NCBI GenBank assembly: GCA_963806955.1
Contig: CAWDZG010000002.1
Location: forward strand, 1 to 64,000
Direction: 5' to 3'
Origin: Gaiellasilicea sp963806955
GTDB taxonomy: Bacteria > Actinomycetota > Thermoleophilia > Gaiellales > Gaiellaceae
DNA: 64,000 nt
Shown here piece after piece: positions 49,054-56,330 of this stretch. A program made the position numbers and the translations under genes. Every line of letters begins with the position of its first letter. The first letter of the stretch is position 1. The notes under the pieces were generated by a model, which was not told the origin of the DNA, did not search any database, and worked only from the letters and a program-made list of their open reading frames with translations.

Positions 49054-50102
49054 GTGCCGCGCGTCGGGATCCTCACGGGCGGGGGCGACTGCCCCGGGCT
49101 GAACGCGGTCATCCGCGCGGTCACGCGACGGTCGTTCGCTCACGACTGGGAGGTCGCGGCGGTGCGGGAAGGCTGGCGCGGCCTCGTCGAGGGGATCGTC
49201 GAGCCGCTCGAGCCCCGCGACGTCTCCGGGATCCTCCCGCGGGGCGGCACGATCCTCGGCACGTCACGGACGAACCCGTACAAGCTCGACGGCGGTGTCG
49301 AGAAGCTGCTCGGCACGTTCGAGCGCGAGGGACTGAACGCGCTCGTCGCGATCGGCGGCGAGGACACGCTCGGCGTGGCTGCGAAGCTCCACGCAGAGCA
49401 CGGCCTTTCCCGGTCGTCGGCGTGCCGAAGACGATCGACAACGACCTCAGCGGCACCGACTACACCTTCGGGTTCGACACGGCCGTGACGATCGCGACCG
49501 AGGCGATCGACCGCCTGCACACGACTGCCGAGTCGCACAACCGCGTCATGGTCGTCGAGGTGATGGGCCGCCACGCGGGCTGGATCGCGCTCCACTCGGG
49601 GATCGCGGGCGGCGCCGACGTGATCCTGATCCCGGAGCAGCCGGTCACCGTCGAGGCGGCCTGCGCGCTGATCGAGCGACGGCATCGAGGCGGCAAGGAC
49701 TTCTCGATCGTGGTCGTCAGCGAGGGCTGGGAGCTCACGTACGAGTCGGGTGAGAAGACCCTTGTCGGGGGCGAGGCGCGTGCGACCGACCAGTTCGGCC
49801 ACGTCGCCCTGGGCGGCGTCGGCGACGCACTGGGACGGGAGATCGAGGAGCGGACCGGGTTCGAGACACGTGTGACCGTGCTCGGCCACGTCCAGCGCGG
49901 CGGCACCCCCACTCCGCGCGACCGGGTGCTGGCGACCCGCTACGGGCTGAAGGCGGCCGATCTCGTCCGGGCCGGGACGTTCGGACGCATGGCGGCGCTG
50001 CACGGCGACGACGTCGTCGACGTCTCGCTGGAGGAGGCGACGCGGGAGCTGAAGACGGTGCCGCCGGAGTGGTACGCCGTGGCGCAGGCCTTCACCGGCT
50101 AG
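49054..50102 (+). CDS. pfkA: 6-phosphofructokinase, probably pyrophosphate-dependent; one frameshift
   Basis: Phosphorylates fructose 6-phosphate at C1. GTG at 49054, then MPRVGILTGGGDCPGLNAVI. The donor-site motif is IGGEDTLG and the catalytic motif is VPKTIDNDL. Asp in place of Gly at the E. coli 104 position, and Lys in place of Gly at position 124, are the known markers of PPi-dependent enzymes, as in actinomycetes such as Amycolatopsis. One base is missing near 49410 (repair HGLFPVVGVPKTIDND), for 349 residues in total. GRHAGWIALHSGIAGGAD and VTVLGHVQRGGTPTPRDRVL complete the active site. The last 4 bp overlap the convergent ANTAR gene. Confidence 0.92.
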
Positions 50103-50693
50103 ACGCCGCTGCGCTCCGGCGGGACGAGCAGCATGTGGCTCTCGACCACGGCCTGCGCCACCTCGAACAGCTTGCGCCCCGTGCGTTGCGACTGCGACCG
50201 CATCAGCTCGAACGCCCGCTGCTCGTCGATCGACTGGCGGGCCATCATGATCCCCTTGGCGCGCTCGATCACGGCGCGGCGCGCGAATGCACCCTCGAGG
50301 TTCGAGTACTCGGCATAGCGGCGCAGCGTGATGTCGATCGTGCTCTGCATCTCGTCGGCGCGCCCGTCGACGATGTAGGCGAAGATGCCGCGTTTGGCCG
50401 CCTCGTTGACCCAGACCGGATCGTCCGACTCGAGCAGCGCGATCACGGGACAGGACGCCTCGCGCACGATCTCGGAGATCATCTCGAGCGCGTGCTCGCC
50501 GTTGACTGCCGAGCCCGACGAAGGCGAGATCCGGGTGCTCGCGCTCGGTCGCCGCGGCCACTTCGGCGACCTCGAGCTCGCGGGAGATCACGTCGTGGCC
50601 GAGTCCCGAGACGACCTCGGCGATGCGCGCGAGCCGATCCTTGCGCTCGTTCGCGATCAGAATTCGCAGCGTCTGCATGGGTCGATCGCTCAA
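50099..50693 (-). CDS. ANTAR-domain response regulator, one frameshift
   Basis: A ~197-residue regulator with a receiver-like domain and an RNA-binding ANTAR domain, used for transcription antitermination. The TTG at 50693 is preferred: GGGAGG lies 7 bp upstream. The ATG at 50678 is the alternative. Receiver part: TLRILIANERKDRLARIAEV (the first acidic pair is replaced by ANE), HPDLAFVGL, CPVIALLESDD. One extra G near 50513 breaks the frame; repair gives VGLAVNGEHALEMI. ANTAR: FARRAVIERAKGIMMARQSI then DEQRAFELMRSQSQRTGRKL. The usual phospho-Asp is replaced (LAFVGLAVNG), so control may be phosphorylation-independent. Confidence 0.85.
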
Positions 50694-50860
50694 CTCATGG
50701 CCTCCCTGAGCCCCGGCGAGAATGCGGCATCGCCTACCTGCAAAAAGTGTAGCCCGCGGCACCCGCAAGACAAAGAGAATATTCCCCACGAGCGCCGGGA
50801 ACGGCGCTAGACTCGATGGAGCGACGCGACCGTGAAGAATCCGGCCGTAGGAGTATCGCA
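50694..50860. promoter_or_regulatory. divergent intergenic region between ANTAR and receiver genes
   Basis: About 170 bp between the ANTAR gene (minus) and the structured leader of the receiver gene (plus). It has locally lower GC (ACAAAGAGAATATTC near 50770-50784), consistent with a promoter, but no unambiguous -35/-10 pair is evident. Confidence 0.35.
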
Positions 50861-50961
50861 GCGGGGCCACAATGACCGGCCCCGCATAGATCCACCCTCA
50901 GCAACCGGGTTGGAGCGTCGGATGGGGCCTCCGGCGAAGCCGCTCTACCGGTGGAGGGCTC
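50861..50961 (+). promoter_or_regulatory. structured 5' leader of the receiver-domain gene
   Basis: Three paired elements precede the ATG at 50962. GCGGGGCC (50861-50868) with GGCCCCGC (50878-50885) forms a perfect 8-bp hairpin. ACCGG (50904-50908) with CCGGT (50948-50952) encloses GAGCG (50913-50917) / CGCTC (50941-50945) and an inner hairpin. Alternatively TCCACC (50891-50896) can pair with GGTGGA (50950-50955), which covers part of the ribosome-binding site GGAGG (50953-50957) and excludes the ACCGG pairing. Two mutually exclusive folds touching the RBS are what a riboswitch or protein-controlled leader would look like. It does not match the c-di-GMP-I (GEMM) consensus that I know. Confidence 0.5.
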
Positions 50962-51408
50962 ATGCTCGAAGAACAGACGATCCACGGAGACAGACAGTCG
51001 CGTGTGCTCGTCGTCGACGACGATCCCGGCGTGCGCCTGGTGTGCACGACGACGCTCGAGCTCGACGGCTTCGACGTGATCGAGGCCGCGAACGGTCAGG
51101 AGGCGATCGAGCTCGCGCTCGCGCACGCCCCCGACCTCGTCCTCCTCGACATCAGCATGCCCGTGCTCGACGGCTTCGGCGTCGCTGCCGCACTCCGGGC
51201 CGACACCCGGACGAACGCGATCCCGATCGTCTTCCTCACGGGCGAGACCGATCCGTCCGTCCGGGCGAGAGCCTGGAGCACCGGGGCGCTCGGCGTCTTC
51301 GGCAAGCCGTTCAACCCGATGAGCGTGAACGCCTTCATCGGCCTCGCCCTCGAGCGGGTCGCCCAGGCGGGACGCCCGAGCCTCGTGCACGCCGCCGGTC
51401 AGCCGTAG
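50962..51408 (+). CDS. single-domain response regulator receiver protein
   Basis: A 148-residue stand-alone receiver. ATG at 50962, GGAGG 4 bp upstream. Acidic pair in VLVVDDDPGVRLVC, phospho-acceptor Asp in DLVLLDISMPVLDGFG, conserved Thr in VFLTGETDP and Lys in GVFGKPFNPMSVNAF. All phosphotransfer residues are present, so it should be phosphorylated by a kinase encoded elsewhere. No output domain. The last 10 bp overlap the convergent spermidine-synthase-like gene. Confidence 0.9.
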   Translation: MLEEQTIHGDRQSRVLVVDDDPGVRLVCTTTLELDGFDVIEAANGQEAIELALAHAPDLVLLDISMPVLDGFGVAAALRADTRTNAIPIVFLTGETDPSVRARAWSTGALGVFGKPFNPMSVNAFIGLALERVAQAGRPSLVHAAGQP

Positions 51409-53027
51409 AGCAGCAGGAGCGCGTCGGTCGGCGCGTAGTCGTCGGTCAGGATCGGCACGTCGTCGGTCGGGACTGCGTCGTCGAACCTGCCCTGGATCGC
51501 CTCGGCCAGGTCGGGTGCGCCCGGCGACTCCCGGCGCACCTGGGCCCAGCGCTCGCGCAGGAACTCCTTCGACGGCGCCGCGCCCTCGCCCGCGACGAGA
51601 ATGATGTTGCGGATCCCGCTGAGGTCTTCCCCGCCACCGTCCCGCACCGGGTGGATCGCGACCGTCGGCAGCACCGAACGATAGGTGCGCAACATCGAGC
51701 GGAAGAGGCGCGAGTTCCGTCCTCGCACGGCGCCGATGATGTTCGTGACGAGGACACCGCCCGGCGTGAGGCGCGACGACGCCAGCTGCAGGAACTCGTG
51801 CGTCGCGAGATGGAACGGAATCGAGTCGGAGTAGAACGCGTCGATCACGATCGCGTCCCACGGCCCTTCGTTCGCGTTGAGATAGCGGCGCCCGTCGTCG
51901 ACGTCGACGCGCAGCCGGGGATCGCGCGGGAGCGCGAAGAACTCATACGCGACGTCCACGACCTCGGGATCGAGCTCGACGGCCTCGATCCGCACGGCGG
52001 GGAAGTCGCGCCAGGCGCGCTTCGGAGCCGAGCCGCCGCCGAGTCCGATGTAGAGGATCTTCTTCGCGCCCAGCTTGTAGGCGAACGCAAGCTGCAGGTA
52101 GTCGGCGTACCGGAATCGAGTCCGGAACGGATCGTCCCTGTACATCCCGGACTGGAACGAGCTGTCGAAGCGGAGGTAGCGGCTGTCCTCGTCCTCGACG
52201 ACGGCGATCCGGTGGTACTGGGAGTCCTTCGTGTGCAGGATCGTGTAGCCGGCCTGGCTCTCCTCGATCCCGGCCGTGCGATCGTCGCTGCCTCGCTGCC
52301 GGTAGACCGGCGACCAGTTGCGCAGCTGCGATGCCGCCACCGTCCCCGTCCGGTCCGGCGCCAGGGACACGACGGCACCGATGCTGACGCCGGCGAGCGC
52401 CAGTGCGAGCGCGCCGGCGACGGCGAGGCGCTCGACCAGAGCGACGCCTGCGGCGGCCAGCATCAGCGCGACTGCGGCGGATGCAAGCACCTGATCGGTG
52501 CCCAGCTCGGGAATCAGCCAGAACGCCGTCGCGAACGTGCCCGCGATCGAGCCCGCGGTGGAGATGGCGAAGAGCCGGCCGGCGGTGCGGCCGAGGTTGT
52601 CGAGCGAACGCGCCTTCAGCCGGACGGCAACCGGTGAGACGGTGCCGAGGATGACGCTCTGGACGCCGAAGAGGAAGACGGTCGCCAGCAGTGGGTTCAG
52701 CCGCGGGCCCGGGTCCCAGCGGACGAGCTGGTCGAGCACCCAGCCGTCGACGAACGGGATCGCGAGCACGAGCAGAGAGGCCGAGACGAGCAAGACGACG
52801 AGCAGGCGTGGCGTCGGCCAGCGGTCGGCCAGGATCCCGCCGAGCCAGTACCCGGTCGAGAGCCCGGCGAGAACGACGCCGATCAGCGCGCCCCAGACGT
52901 AGAGCGAGCTCCCGAAGTACGGCGCGAGCACGCGGCTGGATGCGATCTCGAGCCCGAGCAGCACTCCGCCGGCGATGAACACGGCCGCGCCGAGCGCGAG
53001 CGCTCCCCGGCGTTCGGCGCCGGTCAT
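51399..53027 (-). CDS. membrane-anchored spermidine-synthase-like protein
   Basis: A 542-residue fusion. Residues ~1-230 are about seven TM helices (GGVLLGLEIASSRVLAPYFG, TVSPVAVRLKARSLDNLGRT). Residues ~255-542 form a Rossmann aminopropyltransferase-like domain with the SAM/dcSAM-binding ILYIGLGGGSAPKRAWRDFP, IEAVELDPEVVDVAYEFF, RVDVDDGRRYLNA and WDAIVIDAFYSDSIPFHL. The family is known in actinobacteria and Gram-negatives as membrane-fused polyamine synthase homologues; true substrate uncertain. ATG at 53027 abuts the stop of the upstream gene. The domain order and length are normal for the family. Confidence 0.85.
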   Translation of the reverse strand: MTGAERRGALALGAAVFIAGGVLLGLEIASSRVLAPYFGSSLYVWGALIGVVLAGLSTGYWLGGILADRWPTPRLLVVLLVSASLLVLAIPFVDGWVLDQLVRWDPGPRLNPLLATVFLFGVQSVILGTVSPVAVRLKARSLDNLGRTAGRLFAISTAGSIAGTFATAFWLIPELGTDQVLASAAVALMLAAAGVALVERLAVAGALALALAGVSIGAVVSLAPDRTGTVAASQLRNWSPVYRQRGSDDRTAGIEESQAGYTILHTKDSQYHRIAVVEDEDSRYLRFDSSFQSGMYRDDPFRTRFRYADYLQLAFAYKLGAKKILYIGLGGGSAPKRAWRDFPAVRIEAVELDPEVVDVAYEFFALPRDPRLRVDVDDGRRYLNANEGPWDAIVIDAFYSDSIPFHLATHEFLQLASSRLTPGGVLVTNIIGAVRGRNSRLFRSMLRTYRSVLPTVAIHPVRDGGGEDLSGIRNIILVAGEGAAPSKEFLRERWAQVRRESPGAPDLAEAIQGRFDDAVPTDDVPILTDDYAPTDALLLLYG

Positions 53028-53516
53028 CTAGAGGTCGCGGACGAGGATCGCGTCGACGCCGGCCCGCTCGAGCTCGTCGATCTCCGGCTGTGTGGCACCG
53101 CGCAGGTCGGCGATCGCGAGCTTGCCCGCCGGGAGGCTCGAGAGCAGGTCGAGCACGTGCTCGAGCCGGTCTTCTTCGTCGCCGGCAGCGAGCACGAACA
53201 GCTCCGGATCGAGCCGCTCCAACGCCTCCTCCAACTCGTCCTCGCGCTCGACCTGGACGATCAACTCGACCGAGTCGCTCAACTCGACGTCCTCGTCGCC
53301 GGGACAGACGATGCGCGCGTCTCCGGCCGTGCCGGCGGTCGTCACCAGCGGCAGTGCGCTCGCGGCGCGGATCCCGTCGACGTCCTCACCCACGAGCAGC
53401 GCCTCGGCACCCCGCTCGGCTGCGCGCCGAGCCTCCTCGGGCCCGCTCACGGCGACGATGAGCGAGATCCCGTCGCCGTCGGAGATGGCATGACTCAAAC
53501 GTCTGGGGCCCGTCAC
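53028..53516 (-). CDS. hypothetical TIM-barrel-like small protein
   Basis: A 162-residue protein from ATG at 53516, ending one base before the spermidine-synthase-like start. Alternating strands and helices (SLIVAVSGPEEARRAAERGA, EALLVGEDVDGIRAASALPL, ELIVQVEREDELEEALERLD, LAIADLRGATQPEIDELERA, GVDAILVRDL) look like a shortened beta/alpha barrel related to indole-3-glycerol-phosphate synthase. The catalytic Lys and Glu of that enzyme are not apparent and only about half a barrel is present. Function unknown; an operon partner of the membrane protein. Confidence 0.6.
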   Translation of the reverse strand: MTGPRRLSHAISDGDGISLIVAVSGPEEARRAAERGAEALLVGEDVDGIRAASALPLVTTAGTAGDARIVCPGDEDVELSDSVELIVQVEREDELEEALERLDPELFVLAAGDEEDRLEHVLDLLSSLPAGKLAIADLRGATQPEIDELERAGVDAILVRDL

Positions 53517-53552
53517 TCGTCCGGACTGTACCGCAGCGGCTACCGTGAGCTG

Positions 53553-55022
53553 ATGCGCGGCCGCGTCGCGATCGCCCTGCTGCTCGTGACGCTACCCGCC
53601 GTCGCGACTGCAGCCGCTCGCCCCGCGATCGTCGGCACGCCGCGCGCCGATCTGCTCCGCGGCACGAGCGCCACCGACCGCATTCTCGGGCGCGGCGGGA
53701 ACGACCGGATCGCAGCCGAGTACGACGCAGGCTTCGACCGCATCTCCTGTGGCACCGGCCGCGACGTGGTCGCCGCGGACGCCCGCGACCGGGTCGACGG
53801 TGATTGCGAGGTCGTCAGCCGCCGGATCCACCGCGACCGGCATGTCAACAGCGGCAGCCAGCACGAGTCGGAGGTGGAGCCCGACTCGCACACGGTCGGC
53901 CGGACGACCGTGGCGGTGTTCCAGGTCGGGCGCAATCGGAGCGGTGGCGCCGCGAGCATCGGCTTCTCCACCTCGCGCGACGGCGGCAGCACCTGGTATC
54001 AGGGGACGCTGCCCGGGCTGACGGCGGTCTCGGTGCCTCCCGGGCCGGCGGCACGGGCCAGCGATCCGGTCGTGACGTACGACGCGGCGCACGGACTCTG
54101 GCTCGCCAACACACTCGCGCTCGCCCCCGGCTCGACGCGCCTGACCGTGCAGCGCTCGCGGGACGGGATCGCGTGGAGCACGCCGACTGATGCTGCGCTC
54201 GCGCAGAGCGACGACCTCGCCTACGACAAGAACTGGCTCACCTGCGACAACGGGGCCGCCAGCCCGTTCCGGGGACGGTGCTATCTCGCCTACACGCTGC
54301 TCGGCCGTGAGGACGCGATCGCCGTGCAGTTCTCCGACGACGCCGGCCGCACCTGGTCGCGGGCGGTGACGCGGCAGATCCCGGTCACCGGCGTGATCCC
54401 GGTCGTCCGGCCCAACGGGAAGCTCGTGCTCGCCTTCTGGTCGCCGCGGACGGGCATGGTCGCGATCGGCTCGACCGACGGCGGGGTCACGCTCGGCGAG
54501 CCGGTGACGATCTCGAGCGTGCAGGCGGCTGACTCGCGGCCGTTCCGGGCGCCACCGCTCATCGCGGCCGAAGCAGCCGCGAGCGGTGTCGTCTATGCGG
54601 TCTGGCAGGACTGCCGCTTCCGGTCGGGGTGCGGCGCCAACGACGTCGTGCTCTCGCGCTCGGCGGACGGGAGTGCCTGGACGTCACCGGTGCGCGTCAC
54701 GACCGGCCGCGATGCCGTGCTCCCCACGATCGGGATCGAGCCCGGAACGGGCCGCCTCGCGATCGCGTACTACACCCTCAACCGCGACGGCGTCGATGCC
54801 GAGCTGATCACGTCACAGAACGGGTCCCGCTGGAGCACGCCGCAGCGGCTGAGCCCCCGCCGGATGCAATACACGTGGATGCCGCAGACATCGCTCGGCC
54901 GGATGCTCGCCGACTACAACGGCGTCACCTGGTCCGGCGGGCGCCCGCTGGTCGTCTACGCGCTTGCCTCGCCGCCGAGCAACGGCAAGCTGCGGCAGGC
55001 GATCTACGCCGCCCGCGGCTGA
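53553..55022 (+). CDS. secreted sialidase-like beta-propeller with RTX-type head
   Basis: A 489-residue exported protein. ATG at 53553, 36 bp from the divergent gene. Signal peptide RVAIALLLVTLPAVATAAA. Residues ~25-90 carry RTX/hemolysin-type nonapeptide-like turns (GTPRADLLRGTSATDRILGR, GGNDRIAAEYDAGFD, GTGRDVVAADARDRVDGDC) that may bind calcium. The rest is a BNR/Asp-box beta propeller: STSRDGGSTWYQG, FSDDAGRTWSRAV, SRSADGSAWTSPV, TSQNGSRWSTPQRL. Sialidase catalytic Arg triad not confirmed, so binding or glycan hydrolysis remains open. Its stop lies inside a 29-bp palindrome. Confidence 0.75.
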   Translation: MRGRVAIALLLVTLPAVATAAARPAIVGTPRADLLRGTSATDRILGRGGNDRIAAEYDAGFDRISCGTGRDVVAADARDRVDGDCEVVSRRIHRDRHVNSGSQHESEVEPDSHTVGRTTVAVFQVGRNRSGGAASIGFSTSRDGGSTWYQGTLPGLTAVSVPPGPAARASDPVVTYDAAHGLWLANTLALAPGSTRLTVQRSRDGIAWSTPTDAALAQSDDLAYDKNWLTCDNGAASPFRGRCYLAYTLLGREDAIAVQFSDDAGRTWSRAVTRQIPVTGVIPVVRPNGKLVLAFWSPRTGMVAIGSTDGGVTLGEPVTISSVQAADSRPFRAPPLIAAEAAASGVVYAVWQDCRFRSGCGANDVVLSRSADGSAWTSPVRVTTGRDAVLPTIGIEPGTGRLAIAYYTLNRDGVDAELITSQNGSRWSTPQRLSPRRMQYTWMPQTSLGRMLADYNGVTWSGGRPLVVYALASPPSNGKLRQAIYAARG

Positions 55023-55049
55023 GCCTTGTAACAGACTGTTACGAGGCTC
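55021..55049. repeat. 29-bp perfect palindrome, copy 1
   Basis: Fourteen pairs (one wobble) around a single A at 55035: arms GAGCCTTGTAACAG (55021-55034) and CTGTTACGAGGCTC (55036-55049). It contains the stop codons of both the secreted propeller gene and the convergent 91-aa gene. Core GTAACAG-N-CTGTTRC is shared with the copy at 55371. It could act as a bidirectional terminator, an operator or an RNA element. Confidence 0.7.
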
Positions 55050-55314
55050 CCTCGAGCAGCTCCAGCAGCGCCACCGGCGGCCGGGCCCGGAAGCCGACTT
55101 CGAGCAGCAGCTGCCCCGCCGATGGCGCAAGCCCGCGCCGACGGTGCTCGTGGACGAGCACGCGGATCTGCTCGTAGCTCGGCCGGGCCAAGCCGATCAG
55201 CTCGGCCACAGCAGCGACGCGCCGATAGACCTCGGCAATCGGCACGCGCTCGTCGTCGAGCCGCTCGATCGCTGCGCGCAGGCTGGTGTCGATCCGCGGC
55301 GCGGCAGCTGCCAT
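55039..55314 (-). CDS. small hypothetical, possibly DNA-binding protein between palindromes
   Basis: A 91-residue protein from ATG at 55314 (a TTG at 55335 is in frame). It is mostly helical and basic: RIDTSLRAAIERLDDERVPI, AEVYRRVAAVAELIGLARPS, YEQIRVLVHEHRRRGLAPSA. The AEVYRRVAAVAELIGL-RPSYEQIRVLV stretch reads like a helix-turn-helix. It is bracketed by two 29-bp palindromes with the same 15-bp core, one at each end, so autoregulation or co-mobility with the palindromes is possible. No family recognised. Confidence 0.6.
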   Translation of the reverse strand: MAAAAPRIDTSLRAAIERLDDERVPIAEVYRRVAAVAELIGLARPSYEQIRVLVHEHRRRGLAPSAGQLLLEVGFRARPPVALLELLEGAS

Positions 55315-55370
55315 GCATCCAGCGTGCCCTGGCAACCGTCACCGGTGGCACGCGAAACCGTGCCGAGATC

Positions 55371-55399
55371 GCGCCAAGTAACAGTCTGTTGCTTGGCGC
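55371..55399. repeat. 29-bp perfect palindrome, copy 2
   Basis: Fourteen pairs (one wobble) around T at 55385: arms GCGCCAAGTAACAG (55371-55384) and CTGTTGCTTGGCGC (55386-55399). The core matches copy 1, while the outer arms differ but remain complementary, i.e. compensatory changes. It lies upstream of the 91-aa gene and downstream of the short aldehyde dehydrogenase gene on the minus strand. Confidence 0.7.
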
Positions 55400-55449
55400 T
55401 CGGAAGCGCCGCGGCCCTTGCAGACGCCGAGGTCGACGTTCTCCACGGG

Positions 55450-56247
55450 CTACTGGCCGATCGGATGCCAGACGGTCTTGATCTCGAGGAAGCTCGCGAT
55501 CGTCCACGGGCTCTGCTCGGTGACGTCGCCGTGCACGACTCGCTTGACGTTGTCCGCTGCGAGCCGCTCGAGGTCGGCGCTGTCGCCGTTCGCGCCGGTG
55601 AGGTCGAGCGCGTTCACGTCCATGTGCCCGGCGAGGATCGGCGCCAGCTCGGCGCTGCGGCCCGTGAGGATGTTGACGACGCCGCCCGGGACGTCGGAGG
55701 TGGCGATCGCCTCGGCGAGCTCGATCGCGGCGAGCGGATGCGCTTCGGAGGCGACGGCGACGACCGCGTTGCCGCCGACGAGGATCGGCGCGAGCCGCGA
55801 GACGAGCCCGCCGAGCGGCGGCTCCTCCGGCCCGAGCAGCGCGACGACGCCCGTCGGCTCGGGAATCGAGAAGTTGAAGTACGGGCCCGAGACGGGGTTG
55901 GAGGAGCCGATCACCTGGGCGAGCTTGTCGGCCCAGCCCGCGTACCAGACGACGCGGTCGATCGCGGCCTCGACCTCCTTCTTGCCCGAGCAGACGGCGG
56001 CGAGGTCGGCGGTGCGCGCCTCCATCATCTCGGCCACGCGGTAGAGCACCTGGCCGCGGTTGTAGGCGGTCGCGGCCGCCCAGCCGGGCTGCGCCTTGCG
56101 GGCCGCGACGACGGCATCGCGCGCGTCCTTGCGCGAGGCGAGCGCGACGTTCTGGCCCTCGGCCTCGTACGTGCGGCCCGACTCGGAGCGCGGGAAGGCG
56201 CCCCCGATGAAGAGCTTGTAGGTCTTGCGGACGGCGAGGCGGCTCAC
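55450..56247 (-). CDS. short aldehyde-dehydrogenase-family protein lacking the catalytic half
   Basis: A 265-residue member of the ALDH superfamily, GTG at 56247. It has the N-terminal NAD-binding-type region (YKLFIGGAFPRSESGRTYEA, GWAAATAYNRGQVLYRVAEM, VVALLGPEEPPLGGLVSRLA, GGNAVVAVASEAHPLAAIEL, VPGGVVNILTGRSAELAPIL) but ends before the catalytic Glu and Cys segments. Its end, SPWTIASFLEIKTVWHPIGQ, looks natural (aligning to ALDH C-terminal motifs), not broken. Such short partners regularly sit beside a full ALDH and deoC in actinobacteria, suggesting a structural or regulatory subunit rather than a pseudogene. Confidence 0.8.
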   Translation of the reverse strand: MSRLAVRKTYKLFIGGAFPRSESGRTYEAEGQNVALASRKDARDAVVAARKAQPGWAAATAYNRGQVLYRVAEMMEARTADLAAVCSGKKEVEAAIDRVVWYAGWADKLAQVIGSSNPVSGPYFNFSIPEPTGVVALLGPEEPPLGGLVSRLAPILVGGNAVVAVASEAHPLAAIELAEAIATSDVPGGVVNILTGRSAELAPILAGHMDVNALDLTGANGDSADLERLAADNVKRVVHGDVTEQSPWTIASFLEIKTVWHPIGQ

Positions 56248-56330
56248 CGGACGCTCCCGAAGCGGCGGTCGCCGAGCAGGAGCGCGGCGGCGCCCGCGAG
56301 CAGCAGCAACGGTAGGCGGAAGCGCCTCAC
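56244..56330 (-). CDS. 28-residue membrane micropeptide between two ALDH genes
   Basis: GTG at 56330 to TGA at 56244-56246. Both ends are overlapping GTGA junctions: its start overlaps the stop of the full ALDH, and its stop overlaps the GTG of the short ALDH. The peptide is basic at both ends with one hydrophobic core (RLPLLLLAGAAALLLG), a single-TM pattern. Perfect coupling on both sides with no spare bases supports a real gene, although it may merely be a translational bridge. Too short for family assignment. Confidence 0.5.
   Translation of the reverse strand: MRRFRLPLLLLAGAAALLLGDRRFGSVR

Noticed and set aside
50861..50961. Cyclic di-GMP-I (GEMM) riboswitch
   Set aside because: Has a GCAACC string and stem-loops, but the conserved GACGCAAAGCC and tetraloop/receptor elements are absent.
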